A stretch of DNA of 64,000 nucleotides from Clostridiales bacterium (GCA_003343885.1 QAKH01000071.1:1-64000), one strand, 5' to 3'; counted from the stretch's first letter, positions 55,410-64,000 are shown. Notes: generated from the sequence alone by a model not told the origin. Numbers and translations: made by a program.

Positions 55410-56870
55410 ATGAAAAGAAACGTCTGCTTTGTTTTGTCTGCCTGTGCTTTTATGTTTTTGCAGTTGTTTGTATTTGCTGAAAATATTAACATAGACTATG
55501 CTGTGGAATCATCGCTTGAATACGGTGCCGACGTGCAGGAACCGATTGAAGTACATACGTCAAATGTTCTTGAGGGAGAAGGAACCGAAGAATCGCCGTA
55601 CATAATATCAAATTTGGCTGATTTCTTGTTTTTTGGTGAAAAGGTGAATTCCGGCGATCCAGATTATTTTTCGGCTTGCTATCTTCAAACAGACCATATC
55701 AAGGTTCTTGACGCCGGATTAGTACCGATAGGAACTCTTGAATATCCGTTTTGCGGAGTTTATGACGGAAACGGATATAGTATAAGTTATACTTTGACTG
55801 CCGAGACAAGTACTGCAAATTACGGGCTGTTCGGTGTGGCGAAAAATGCGTCTTTTAAAAATCTTTCTGTTTTTGCCGACGTATATTCTGTATACAGTGA
55901 TTCCGAAGAAGCGGCGGCAGCCTTGTTGTGCGCAAGATACTTGTCCGACAAGAGTGCAGAGTTTGCAATAAGTAATTGTTATGCAAAAGGAAATCTTAGA
56001 CTCGTGTCAGACAGCACCGTTTCGTTTGCAGGAGGTCTTGTAGGCAGAATTAATATTGGCAGCGGAAAGCTTGTGATTTCTGACTGTGCATCTGACGTAA
56101 GCGTGTTTTCACAAGCTAAAAATATCGGATACGCCGCAGGAATAGCAGGCTGTGTTTCAGCAAGTTCAAAGGGCGTTGCTCAGATTTTGCAGTGTTTCAG
56201 TACAAATAAGGTTGAAGCACACGGAAACAGCGTTTATGCATATGCAGGCGGAATAACAGGGTACTTTATGCAGGATCCCAAAGGCTGGACGGATTGGTAT
56301 ACTTTGAGTTCGGCAGAAAGTACGCAATTAAGCATGTCTTGCTGTATTTCCGACTGCGAACTTGTTTCACAGGGCAAGTTTAAAGGTTATATCGGCGGAA
56401 TTTCGGCATATATCCACGACGAAATGAAATACGATAAATTGTATTTTACAGGTGTCCAGATAACTCCTACTTCTATGTCGGTTAACGGAGAAATCAAGAA
56501 TAAAGGTGAAGTTTTTGAAAATGCTTTTCTGACAACAGATTTGAACTTTGATTTGCTTAATACGTGGACGCTGGTTCAGGGAGAGAGATTATTTATATCA
56601 AATAACTGCCCAGAGCTCTTTTCGTATGTAAATCAAGAAACGGGAGAAATAAGTGTTTGCCCTGTTAACAGTGAAGCAGGAAAGCTGATAGTTTCATTTT
56701 ACAGTGCTGACGGACGTTATCTGAGAAGTAAAGTGTTTGATTTTAACGGAACAAACGGAAGCGTATTTTCTGCTGCGGCAGCTTCCGGAACAAAATATGT
56801 AAAAACTTACCTTCTTGATGCAGTGACTGTAAAACCGCTTTCGGAAAATTCCACATTGACTGTCGGTTAA
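55410..56870 (+). CDS. Secreted GLUG-like repeat protein, first of a tandem pair
   Basis: The protein has 486 residues. A signal peptide (MKRNVCFVLSACAFMFLQ) ends near VFAEN. The mature part is a beta-solenoid: VLEGEGTEESPYIISNLADF opens it, PFCGVYDGNGYSI, YGLFGVAKNASFKNLSV and AGGITGYFMQD are GLUG-like turns. The last ~90 residues form a beta domain (KLIVSFYSADGRYL). GLUG solenoids occur in adhesins and peptidases; no catalytic site or anchor is seen here. It shares order and wording with the next gene, so the two arose by tandem duplication. Confidence 0.75.
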   Translation: MKRNVCFVLSACAFMFLQLFVFAENINIDYAVESSLEYGADVQEPIEVHTSNVLEGEGTEESPYIISNLADFLFFGEKVNSGDPDYFSACYLQTDHIKVLDAGLVPIGTLEYPFCGVYDGNGYSISYTLTAETSTANYGLFGVAKNASFKNLSVFADVYSVYSDSEEAAAALLCARYLSDKSAEFAISNCYAKGNLRLVSDSTVSFAGGLVGRINIGSGKLVISDCASDVSVFSQAKNIGYAAGIAGCVSASSKGVAQILQCFSTNKVEAHGNSVYAYAGGITGYFMQDPKGWTDWYTLSSAESTQLSMSCCISDCELVSQGKFKGYIGGISAYIHDEMKYDKLYFTGVQITPTSMSVNGEIKNKGEVFENAFLTTDLNFDLLNTWTLVQGERLFISNNCPELFSYVNQETGEISVCPVNSEAGKLIVSFYSADGRYLRSKVFDFNGTNGSVFSAAAASGTKYVKTYLLDAVTVKPLSENSTLTVG

Positions 56871-56899
56871 TCGGCACAGTTAATCAGTAGGGTGAAAAA

Positions 56900-58366
56900 A
56901 TGACAGTAAAATTAATAGGCACCGTTAAATATTTTGTCCCTTGTATTCTGATTTTTATGTTCTTAACAGTTGCGGTTACAGCTTCAGAAACAGCGATTGG
57001 CAATGCTCCGATAGCCTTGCAGGGAAACTTTGCGCCGGCGCAAGATCCGGAAGTGCTTCAAGGAAGCGGCACGAGAGAAGATCCGTTTATAATTTCAGAT
57101 ACTGATGATTTCCTGTACTTTGCTTATCAGGTTAATTCCGTAAGTTCTCTTTACTCGAACGCATGCTATAAACAAACCGGAGACGTTATTATCTCGGATA
57201 GTTTGTATAATCCGGTCGGAACACATCAGTTCCCGTTTTGCGGAGATTATGACGGAGATGGAAATTATACCGAATTAAATATTTCTGACAGTAATTCGCA
57301 AGTTGCCGCATTATTTGGGTACGCTGAAAATGCAAATTTTAAAAATATGCAAATAAACGTTTGTATAGACGTGCAAAATTCAACCGGTGAGATTGTTGCC
57401 GCCGGATTGTGCGGAGATTACTTGGCGGATGAGCTTGGAAACACGTTTGAAATAAGTAAAATAAGCGTAACAGGAAATGTAAAGTCTGTAAGCGGAGAAT
57501 CTATTGCTGTATCAGCAGGAGTTGTCGGAAGAGTACACGTTCAAAAAGGTAAGCTTCTGTTTTCCGATTGTGTGTCACATTGTTCAGCTTATGCAGAAGC
57601 AAAAACCACTGCATATGCGTCAGGAATTGCAAGCCATGTAGCGGCAGAATCGACCGGAGTTGCTTCTTTCGTAAGATGTGCTGTTACATCGGAGGTTTCC
57701 TCAAAATCCGGACAGTATTATCATTCTTTTGCCGGAGGAATTGCCGGTTATTTTACTCAGGATCCTGAGGGCTGGTCCGGATGGGTAAGCACAAAGGTCT
57801 TTTTGGCGGAATCTTCAAATTACAACTTGGAGAATTGCCTTGCTGAGTGTACCATTGAGAGCACTGCATCGAATCCGTTGTTTGTACACATTGGTCAAAT
57901 CGCTGCGTTTGTTTCTGAAGGCGTGCAGATAAACAAAAACAGTTTGTTTTATACTGCAGGTACGCAGATGCCGGATTGCTCAAATGCTGTTAACGGTACT
58001 TTTACTGATAAGAAGCAGCTTTTTGATACAGAGTTTCTCTTCTCGGTTCTCGGCTTTGATTTTGAAAATGTGTGGATAAATATCAATGGACAAAGACTGG
58101 AGCTGATAAGTCAAAATGGCTGGTTATATAAGGAGATTACAGATAATACGGCATTAATACAACCCGTTAATTGCGCTGCCGGAAATTTAGTAGTTTCTTT
58201 TGTTGACGAAAACGGAAGAATTACGGATATTAAAGTGTTTGACTATGATCCGGCTTCGAATGTTTTTGTGAAAATTGATTTAACTGAATATGGCTCTGTA
58301 TCAGACCTAAGGACATTCCTGCTCCAAGACGGTACACTTATGCCGCTTGCCAGAAAAATCTCTTGA
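56900..58366 (+). CDS. Secreted GLUG-like repeat protein, second of a tandem pair
   Basis: The protein has 488 residues, nearly the same length as its upstream neighbour. A signal peptide (VPCILIFMFLTVAVTASE) is followed by VLQGSGTREDPFIISDTDDF, PFCGDYDGDGNYTELNIS, LFGYAENANFKNMQI and AGGIAGYFTQD, each matching a segment of the first protein at the same position. Divergence elsewhere is high, so the duplication is not recent. The terminal domain (NLVVSFVDENGRI) is also shared. 29 bases separate the genes, and a terminator follows. Confidence 0.75.
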   Translation: MTVKLIGTVKYFVPCILIFMFLTVAVTASETAIGNAPIALQGNFAPAQDPEVLQGSGTREDPFIISDTDDFLYFAYQVNSVSSLYSNACYKQTGDVIISDSLYNPVGTHQFPFCGDYDGDGNYTELNISDSNSQVAALFGYAENANFKNMQINVCIDVQNSTGEIVAAGLCGDYLADELGNTFEISKISVTGNVKSVSGESIAVSAGVVGRVHVQKGKLLFSDCVSHCSAYAEAKTTAYASGIASHVAAESTGVASFVRCAVTSEVSSKSGQYYHSFAGGIAGYFTQDPEGWSGWVSTKVFLAESSNYNLENCLAECTIESTASNPLFVHIGQIAAFVSEGVQINKNSLFYTAGTQMPDCSNAVNGTFTDKKQLFDTEFLFSVLGFDFENVWININGQRLELISQNGWLYKEITDNTALIQPVNCAAGNLVVSFVDENGRITDIKVFDYDPASNVFVKIDLTEYGSVSDLRTFLLQDGTLMPLARKIS

Positions 58367-58378
58367 ATTTGCTGTAAA

Positions 58379-58431
58379 AACAGCCCGGGCAGACTGCTTG
58401 ATAATGCAGTATGTTCGGGCTGTTATTTTTT
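58379..58431 (+). terminator. Terminator closing the GLUG pair
   Basis: AACAGCCCGGGCAGACTGC pairs with GCAGTATGTTCGGGCTGTT with few mismatches, followed by ATTTTTTA. It also stands between convergent genes. Confidence 0.85.
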
Positions 58432-58453
58432 ATAAATTCATATTTTCGGGTTA

Positions 58454-60781
58454 TCAGATGTTTTCAATTTCAAACACTGCGTTAACGGCAAGATTAAAGC
58501 CGAGCATTTTTACAAAGTATTTCTGATCAGCATCATTGTTAATTGCATACATTCTGTAAGCAGGCGTACCAAATTTTTCATACAGGTGACAGCCGTTAAG
58601 CTTAGAAATTAAGCAGTATCTGTTTTGAACAAAGTGGTCAAGCTTCCAGAGCTGTGCGTCGGACTCTGTTTTGTCAGCAAACGAAACTACCGTGTCAGGA
58701 GTATCGTTAGGAGCTGTGAGATATTTTCCGTCTTCCGTACGTATACGCCAGAAATCGTTGTCAGCTTTTTCAAATACAAATTTTTGGCGGATGTTTTTAT
58801 CAATATCTCCTGCCAAATTTCCATTTTCATCGGCAAAGCAATATTTTTTATTATGCGTATTTCTGCTTATAAGTGAAACGGGTTTTGTAAAATCAACGCT
58901 CCAATAATCTTTTTCAGCAAGCCATGCCGTCATCATTGAATCACGTCCCCATGTCTTTCCGGCGCTTGCGTAATCTACCATCGTTATACATGTGCCGTCA
59001 CGCATGGGTATCTTATACTCCATGTCAACTTCAAACCTTGCCGAGTCTGAAGGCTTAACTTCGACAAATCCGTCCTTATCCTCGGCTACATTTACAACAG
59101 TATCAACCTGTTCGCCAAGACGCGCGTCTCTTGCAAGCACTACCGGACCTTTAAAGAGCGCAACGTGGTAAGCTCCGCTTCCGTCTATACCCTTTGTTCT
59201 GAAGGTGCGCACACGAACGTCAAGTTCAATGTCTATTACGTCACCGTCTGCCCATTCTCTGTCAATTACACAGTATCCCGCACCGTCGCACAGAACTTCA
59301 CTATTATTTACACTGACTTTTGCGGTTTTACTAAATGACGGAATACGCACGCCTATCTTAAATTTCTCACTTGCGGCGCCTGTGACAGTCAGTTTTACGC
59401 TGCCGCCGTTGGGGTAGGATGTTTCAAGCTTTATTGTAAAGTTCTTTCCTCCGGGAGTCTGCGGATAATATAGTCCGGGTATATACAGATTTACGTATAC
59501 TCCGTCCATGGAAAGCATCATGGAGCTTAACGGAATGAGTGCGGTACCTGCTGAGCCTATGCATGCGCAGCAACCGTAAACGCCCTGCTTCATAACTTTA
59601 TATCCGCCTGTTGAGCGTGCGCGTGTTCCGTAAAGCAGCGGACTGTAACTGTCAAAAGGAAAACCTGCGAGCACACCCTTTATTTTCTCGCTGTTCACAG
59701 CGCCGAGCATTGCGTTATATGCGGATTGCTCAATACAGTCAGCGAAAATACTGTCTCCGGTAAGTGACAGGAGCTGATTGCAGAATTTTATCCAGGTAAC
59801 AGTTACGCAGGTTTCCTGGACAATACCGCCATACTGCAAGTTTAGCTGATTTTCTGTCGAATTATCAAACAGCTCGTGAGTACATCCGGCACTTCCGATT
59901 ACCGTAATATCGGTTTTCATAACTCTTTTTGCGTAATTAACGGCTGCAACTTTATATTTTTCTATTCCTGTTACACGGTAATATTCAATAAGCCCCTCAA
60001 AGCAGCTCATCATTTCGTATGCTTTTACTACCTTATACTCAAACGGATCAAGCTTATCTTCGTAAGCTGCTTCAAATATGTTCTCCTCACTTGCTCCGCC
60101 GCATTCAACTATGTATGCAGAAAAGTCCAAGTACTTCTTTTCGCCGGTTATGTTATAAAGTCTCATAAACGGCTCAAGTATAGAACTTGAATTTACGCCA
60201 TACCAGTTTCTTGTACACTTTGTAATGAGTTTCTTGCCTTCCGACTCATATCCGATATGATCCATGATATAATCCGCATGAGCGCAGATTGCCTTTATTA
60301 TTCGCTGTTTAAGGTCGCTGTCCTTACAGATGTCAAGAAAATACTCAAATCCCAAAAGAATATACTTTCTTCCCCACAGATCCCAGCCGTCAAATTCCTT
60401 TTCGACGCTGTAAGTTGAAAATCTGCCGGAGGGCTGTTGGGCTGTAAGCATATCCAAAACGGTTTCAGTAAGTGCCAAGTACAGCTGTTTGTCCAGGGTG
60501 TACTGGTATGTAAAAACGGAGCCTCTCATCATTTTGCCCCAGTATTCGCTTCTCCAACCCAAATCGTCGTCATCAACATTGCTTCTGAACTGTTCTACAA
60601 ACATTCTCCATGTGTCGGCATTTGTAAGATATTCATCCTGAACAAACCTTGCCGCACGGTCAAAAGAGCCTTTACAGTCAAAAGCTCCGTCAGGCATTCT
60701 GAACAATACGTCCGTTTTAAGGCGCGGTGAATAAGATGTGTTTTCCGCACACATCGCTCTGATAGCAGTATTTTTCATCAT
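58454..60781 (-). CDS. GH127-like (DUF1680) glycoside hydrolase with C-terminal beta-trefoil
   Basis: The protein has 775 residues. Residues 1-410 form the (alpha/alpha)6 barrel, with YSVEKEFDGWDLWGRKYIL, then the likely catalytic QETCVTVTWIKF and the zinc cysteines in GVYGCCACIG. This matches the Glu-Cys arrangement known for GH127 beta-L-arabinofuranosidases. A beta-sandwich follows (to about 625). The last ~130 residues look like a beta-trefoil: KKYCFADENGN, DFWRIRTEDGKYLTA, AQLWKLDHF. No signal peptide, so it handles imported oligosaccharides. AAAGGA precedes the ATG. Substrate inferred as arabinose-containing glycan. Confidence 0.83.
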   Translation of the reverse strand: MMKNTAIRAMCAENTSYSPRLKTDVLFRMPDGAFDCKGSFDRAARFVQDEYLTNADTWRMFVEQFRSNVDDDDLGWRSEYWGKMMRGSVFTYQYTLDKQLYLALTETVLDMLTAQQPSGRFSTYSVEKEFDGWDLWGRKYILLGFEYFLDICKDSDLKQRIIKAICAHADYIMDHIGYESEGKKLITKCTRNWYGVNSSSILEPFMRLYNITGEKKYLDFSAYIVECGGASEENIFEAAYEDKLDPFEYKVVKAYEMMSCFEGLIEYYRVTGIEKYKVAAVNYAKRVMKTDITVIGSAGCTHELFDNSTENQLNLQYGGIVQETCVTVTWIKFCNQLLSLTGDSIFADCIEQSAYNAMLGAVNSEKIKGVLAGFPFDSYSPLLYGTRARSTGGYKVMKQGVYGCCACIGSAGTALIPLSSMMLSMDGVYVNLYIPGLYYPQTPGGKNFTIKLETSYPNGGSVKLTVTGAASEKFKIGVRIPSFSKTAKVSVNNSEVLCDGAGYCVIDREWADGDVIDIELDVRVRTFRTKGIDGSGAYHVALFKGPVVLARDARLGEQVDTVVNVAEDKDGFVEVKPSDSARFEVDMEYKIPMRDGTCITMVDYASAGKTWGRDSMMTAWLAEKDYWSVDFTKPVSLISRNTHNKKYCFADENGNLAGDIDKNIRQKFVFEKADNDFWRIRTEDGKYLTAPNDTPDTVVSFADKTESDAQLWKLDHFVQNRYCLISKLNGCHLYEKFGTPAYRMYAINNDADQKYFVKMLGFNLAVNAVFEIENI

Positions 60782-60839
60782 AATCAGTTCCTTTCCATGT
60801 CCGTGTCTTTATATCGTACACCTATTAGATACGTTTTAG

Positions 60840-60868
60840 AATATAACATACAGACATAACCGTGTCAA
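60840..60868 (-). promoter_or_regulatory. Promoter of the GH127-like gene (TTGACA-17-TATATT)
   Basis: On the minus strand TTGACA (60868-60863) and TATATT (60845-60840) are 17 bases apart, about 60 bases before the ATG. Confidence 0.7.
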
Positions 60869-60937
60869 TATCAAAATTACAAAAATTATCAATAATATTA
60901 CTACGGATCTTGCTTTATCTAAAGCGCATAGTATAAC

Positions 60938-62677
60938 TTAAATTTCCAGTATGTTTTTATCTTTTATAGCAAAGTGCCTGTTGCATATTGCAAGCGCCGC
61001 CTTTTTGTGCGTTACTATTATACAGGTTCTGTCTGTCATCTTTTTTAGATTTGCAAGCAGTTCCGCTTCATTTGCCTCGTCAAGAGCACTTGTCGCTTCG
61101 TCTAACAGAAGAATGGGAGCTTCTGAGAGGATTGCTCTCGCAACCGAAATCCTTTGAATTTGTCCTTCTGACAACCCAACGCCGTTTTCACCTATTACGG
61201 AATCAATTCCGTCGGGTAGCTCGTCAATGAAACGGTCCGCACATGCACATTCTATTGCTTTTCGTATTGCCTCGTCGCTTACCTTCTTTTCGTCAGTCAT
61301 AAACAACAGATTTTCACGTATTGAGCCCGAGAAAAGCATGTTTCCCTGCGGAACATACGCAAACAGTGTCCTTGTTCTCCCGGAAACAGGTATATTTTCA
61401 GTATCTGTTAATATTTCCGCTGTGCCTGAAGAAATAGGGTAAATATCAAGAAGAATCTTGAAAAGTGTGCTTTTGCCTATACCGGACATGCCGGTAATTG
61501 ATACAAAATCACCACGGTTAATAGTACAGGAACAGTTTTTCAAAACAGGATTTTCTTCATCATACGAAAAATCAACATTTTTAACTTCAATGCTTTTCAT
61601 GTACCGGTACACATCGTGAGCGTTAACAGGATCTCCGTTAACAGTGTCTGACTCAAGTTCTTCTATTTCAATAAGTCGAGTGGCAGACGACAGTGCTGAG
61701 TAATACCTCGGCATTATACCCGACATATTTGCAAAAGGCTGCTGTACCTGCCCTACAAGCTGTGTGAGAGCAGTAAGAGTACCGTAATCCATCGTGCCGG
61801 AAAACAGGCAAAATGCACCGTATCCAATTGCAAATATATTTCCTAACCGCACAATAAAAGCAGTACCGAACATTGAAATGGTTCCAATCATGGATCTTTT
61901 CATTCTGAGATTAAAATGTTCGGCCATAAGCTCTTTCGATTTCTCCGATGATTTTTTTTCGTTAGCAAAAGCCTTAACAACAATGAGATGTTCGAATATT
62001 TCCTGCCAGAAAGAGCGGGTGCGGCCGTCAGCCTGCTGCATTACTCTGTGATAGTATTGTACTTTTGATTTTAGCAGACGGGACATAGTAAAAATTATTA
62101 TGCCTCCGATGGCAAACACCAGCGCAAATCTCCAGTCAAAAGCAATAAGCACCGCCATTGCGCATATAAGGCGTACTGACATCATCACAACATTCGGTAT
62201 TATGGTAGTCGCAGCGTCTGAAATTACTGCAACGTCGCCGGTTAACCTGTTTACAAGGTCACCCGTGTGATGATCCTTAAGAGCCGAATATCTCCTCTTT
62301 ATCATGCTTTCAAACATTCTTGAGCGGAAAAGAATTTCAAGTTTTGCTTTGCATCTTTCGGTCACATACCGCATAACCGCGTGTACTCCGATAAGAGAGA
62401 GCGCAACAGCGAGATATATGGCGATAAATGTAAACATTCTGCTTTCGTCTTTACCATCCGCACTGTTTATGATTTCTCTTGAAAAAAGAGCCGTGGCTGT
62501 TCCGAAAACCGCCCACAGTGCTTCACCCAAAATAATAGCTATAATGGTCGGAAGCTGTGGCTTTGAAACCTCAAAAATCCACTTCAGCGCCCGCCTGTTA
62601 GCCTCCTTATCCTGATGTTTGTCATAGTTTCCGTTAAGCTCGGAAGCTTTCATATCTCTCGGAAAATCGCCTTTCAT
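60938..62677 (-). CDS. ABC exporter, fused permease and ATPase
   Basis: The protein has 579 residues. A short cytosolic N-terminus precedes a six-helix exporter domain (about 35-320) and an ATPase with Walker A TGMSGIGKSTL, signature LSEGQIQRISVARAI, Walker B ILLLDEATSALD and the H-loop VTHKKAAL. The signature begins LSEGQ rather than LSGGQ, a tolerated substitution. It ends in IKDKNILEI, a short tail. It lies between the GH127-like gene and the sulfatase remnant; the frame of the latter overlaps its start by four bases. Substrate unknown. Confidence 0.87.
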   Translation of the reverse strand: MKGDFPRDMKASELNGNYDKHQDKEANRRALKWIFEVSKPQLPTIIAIILGEALWAVFGTATALFSREIINSADGKDESRMFTFIAIYLAVALSLIGVHAVMRYVTERCKAKLEILFRSRMFESMIKRRYSALKDHHTGDLVNRLTGDVAVISDAATTIIPNVVMMSVRLICAMAVLIAFDWRFALVFAIGGIIIFTMSRLLKSKVQYYHRVMQQADGRTRSFWQEIFEHLIVVKAFANEKKSSEKSKELMAEHFNLRMKRSMIGTISMFGTAFIVRLGNIFAIGYGAFCLFSGTMDYGTLTALTQLVGQVQQPFANMSGIMPRYYSALSSATRLIEIEELESDTVNGDPVNAHDVYRYMKSIEVKNVDFSYDEENPVLKNCSCTINRGDFVSITGMSGIGKSTLFKILLDIYPISSGTAEILTDTENIPVSGRTRTLFAYVPQGNMLFSGSIRENLLFMTDEKKVSDEAIRKAIECACADRFIDELPDGIDSVIGENGVGLSEGQIQRISVARAILSEAPILLLDEATSALDEANEAELLANLKKMTDRTCIIVTHKKAALAICNRHFAIKDKNILEI

Positions 62678-62898
62678 TTATATATCACAGCCTTTGTTAA
62701 ATTATAAGTGTTATAAAATTCTACGGCATATACGGGTATATACGGTATATGTATGTATATGACATTTATATAGTATGAGTCAAAACGGACTCCGTCCTTC
62801 GCGACAGCGTCAAAATTCGGTGTGGTCTGGCGGCAGTATCCGTAACAGCTCATGTGGTCCGGTCTTAGTGTATCGATATCCACAAAGAGAACTCTCAT
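62674..62898 (-). pseudogene. Truncated sulfatase (first ~43 residues only)
   Basis: ATG 62898 has GGGAGGAAAG upstream. It opens MRVLFVDIDTLRPDHMSC, then YGYCRQTTPNFDAVAKDG and VRFDSYY, the standard start of type I sulfatases including the first metal aspartates (D7/D9). After SYY the family match stops; the frame runs on through about 31 unrelated residues from AT-rich DNA to a stop at 62674. The catalytic C/S-x-P-S/A-R site and everything behind it are gone. It lies divergent to an IclR gene that is followed by a sulfatase maturase. Confidence 0.8.
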
Positions 62899-62911
62899 AA
62901 ACTTTCCTCCC

Positions 62912-62940
62912 TTGACTTTTAGTCCAGAAAATATTATAAT
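62912..62940 (+). promoter_or_regulatory. Promoter of the IclR-type gene (TTGACT-17-TATAAT)
   Basis: TTGACT at 62912-62917 and TATAAT at 62935-62940, 17-base spacer. Its -10 overlaps that of the opposite promoter. Confidence 0.75.
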
Positions 62941-62961
62941 TATCCATACAAGGTATGTCAA
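62933..62961 (-). promoter_or_regulatory. Promoter of the sulfatase remnant (TTGACA-17-TATAAT)
   Basis: On the minus strand TTGACA (62961-62956) and TATAAT (62938-62933), 17-base spacer, consensus in both boxes. It still points at the truncated gene. Confidence 0.75.
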
Positions 62962-62988
62962 GTGTCATATATGGAAGCTGGTGATCGC

Positions 62989-63714
62989 ATGGAAAACGCT
63001 GCTGTGCCTGCTCTGTCCCGAGGATTGGAGCTGATTGAATATGTTTCTCATCTCCAGCCTGTCGGATTTAACCGGCTGCAAAAGGAAACGGGATTAAATA
63101 CAAGCAGTCTTAACAGAATCATAAAAACGCTTATTCAGTATGATTACGTGGTGAAAAACGATGAAGGCAAATATGTTCTCGGAATAAAACCGTTTACACT
63201 GTCATACGGTAACTCGTCCTGGCAGGCGCTGTCAACAGAAATACGTGAAATGCTTGAGAGAATATGCAGAGAGTATGATGTAACGTCAATGTTTGTCACG
63301 TATTTTACCTCAGGTTGCTACGTGCTTGATAAATGTGTATGTCCAAATAACCTCGCTATGCGTTCTGTCGGCGATCTTGCCGACGATTATCTGAACACGC
63401 CGTGGGGGCTTTTAAAATACTTTGAGATGTCAGATTCAGAAAAAAGAGAGTTTTTGAAATTAAGCGGCAAGAAGCATAAAAAAGCGTACGATGTTATTTT
63501 TGAACTGTTTGAGCAATGTGGTTATGCAGACGACGGATCGTTGCTTCATCAAAGACTCAGAAGAATAGCCGCACCTGTGTATGATAAATACGGCCACCTT
63601 GCCGCATCGGTTGCAATAGGCTCGTTTTCCCAGCTTATTGATGAAAAAACTGCGGCTAAACTCGGCTGTGAGCTTTTGAAAAGTTCAAGAACCCTGTCTG
63701 ATAAATTAAAATGA
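62989..63714 (+). CDS. IclR family transcriptional regulator
   Basis: About 241 residues from ATG 62989 (MENAAVPALSRGLELIEYVS), with GGTG five bases upstream; GTG 62962 and ATG 62971 are in-frame alternatives. The N-terminal winged helix has FNRLQKETGLNTSSLNRIIKTL as recognition region. The C-terminal effector domain (about 90-240) contains RLRRIAAPVYDKYGHLAASVAIGS, typical of IclR. IclR proteins respond to small acids or sugars. Its position between a sulfatase remnant and a sulfatase maturase suggests a ligand from sulfated glycans. Overlapping divergent promoters put it in place to control both directions. Confidence 0.88.
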   Translation: MENAAVPALSRGLELIEYVSHLQPVGFNRLQKETGLNTSSLNRIIKTLIQYDYVVKNDEGKYVLGIKPFTLSYGNSSWQALSTEIREMLERICREYDVTSMFVTYFTSGCYVLDKCVCPNNLAMRSVGDLADDYLNTPWGLLKYFEMSDSEKREFLKLSGKKHKKAYDVIFELFEQCGYADDGSLLHQRLRRIAAPVYDKYGHLAASVAIGSFSQLIDEKTAAKLGCELLKSSRTLSDKLK

Positions 63715-63775
63715 ACGAAAGTGTTTCATTCAGTTGAAAATCAAAACGATGTACCATTAAAAACGGAGTGATATT

Positions 63776-64000
63776 ATGCCGCCAATACATATGCTTATAA
63801 AACCGGCGTCAAGCCTGTGCAACATGAGGTGCAAATACTGTTTTTATTCTGATGTATCTGAGCACCGGGAAATTAAATCGTACGGTTTGATGGATATTGC
63901 ACTTCTCGAAAAAATAACCGAAAAAGCGCTTTCGGAAGCGGAAGGGGAGTGCAGCTTTTCTTTTCAGGGCGGCGAGCCAACATTAGCAGGTCTTGATTTC
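63776..64000 (+). CDS. Anaerobic sulfatase maturase, radical SAM (partial, 5' part)
   Basis: 75 codons are visible before the window ends. The protein starts MPPIHMLIKPASSLCNMRCK and continues YCFYSDVSEHRE. C15, C19 and C22 form the CxxxCxxC cluster of radical SAM enzymes. FSFQGGEPTLAGLDF is the GGE motif that contacts SAM. These enzymes convert the active-site Cys or Ser of sulfatases to formylglycine. CGGAGTG precedes the ATG. It follows the IclR gene after 61 bases. The sulfatase next to it is a stub, so its client must be encoded elsewhere. Confidence 0.88.
   Translation, partial: MPPIHMLIKPASSLCNMRCKYCFYSDVSEHREIKSYGLMDIALLEKITEKALSEAEGECSFSFQGGEPTLAGLDF

Noticed and set aside
1..64000. 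tRNA, rRNA or CRISPR arrays
   Set aside because: No cloverleaf-like gene, ribosomal RNA segment or spaced direct-repeat array was seen on either strand by eye.

Overview
The window reads as one contig piece from a low-GC, Gram-positive, strictly anaerobic Clostridia-type bacterium, probably a gut commensal. The grounds are AAGGAG ribosome sites, sigma-A promoters with 17-base spacers, a two-component phosphate system of the PhoP/PhoR type, three-SLH surface proteins, ThyX-type thymidylate synthesis, sugar-acid and plant-glycan genes, and an anaerobic sulfatase maturase. I see no rRNA, tRNA or CRISPR array. Family names rest on motif recognition by eye; no database search was possible.

Layout. 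1-500: the 3' end of an IS30-type transposase and a promoter-plus-hairpin unit that may be a small RNA. 0.5-13.6 kb: housekeeping and carbohydrate genes: an HD hydrolase, a NagD-like phosphatase, a decayed URO-D family gene, an operon nptA-phoB-phoR with PhoP-box-like repeats in front, mannonate dehydratase, fba, upp, and a large GH99-like protein. 13.8-19.2 kb: a forward run of ybaB, thyX, tmk, DUF2156, DJ-1, 5-formyl-THF cyclo-ligase and a CPBP protease, closed by a strong terminator. 19.3-20.5 kb: an AT-rich accessory patch with unrecognised small genes.

20.8-36.2 kb is the most unusual part. It is one co-directional block: a type-1 periplasmic-binding lipoprotein, a HlyD-like adaptor, a C39 peptidase-containing ABC exporter, a second ABC exporter without the peptidase residues, an 80-codon open frame with no start codon, a ~2,830-residue secreted SLH-anchored protein that seems to start at ATT, and a 50-residue peptide with a textbook double-glycine leader. 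A rho-independent terminator follows directly. I read it as a dedicated peptide export (and possibly sensing or display) system.

36.5-47.3 kb: paired flavodoxin-fold proteins, an SGNH hydrolase, a truncated glycoside hydrolase, an ABC exporter, an ECF sigma/anti-sigma pair followed by three secreted proteins (the last with LRR and SLH repeats), and a GT4 glycosyltransferase. 47.5-53.6 kb: a 1,648-residue protein laid out like a DUF4011-type SF1 helicase with every catalytic motif substituted, directly followed by an mreB-like gene. 53.6-58.4 kb: gpmI and two tandem secreted GLUG-like paralogs. 58.4-64 kb: a GH127-like enzyme, an ABC exporter, a sulfatase reduced to its first ~43 residues, a divergent IclR regulator sharing its -10 element, and the start of an anaerobic sulfatase maturase cut by the window edge.

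Three catabolic genes (URO-D family, GH fragment, sulfatase) are broken, which suggests continuing decay of accessory carbohydrate loci.
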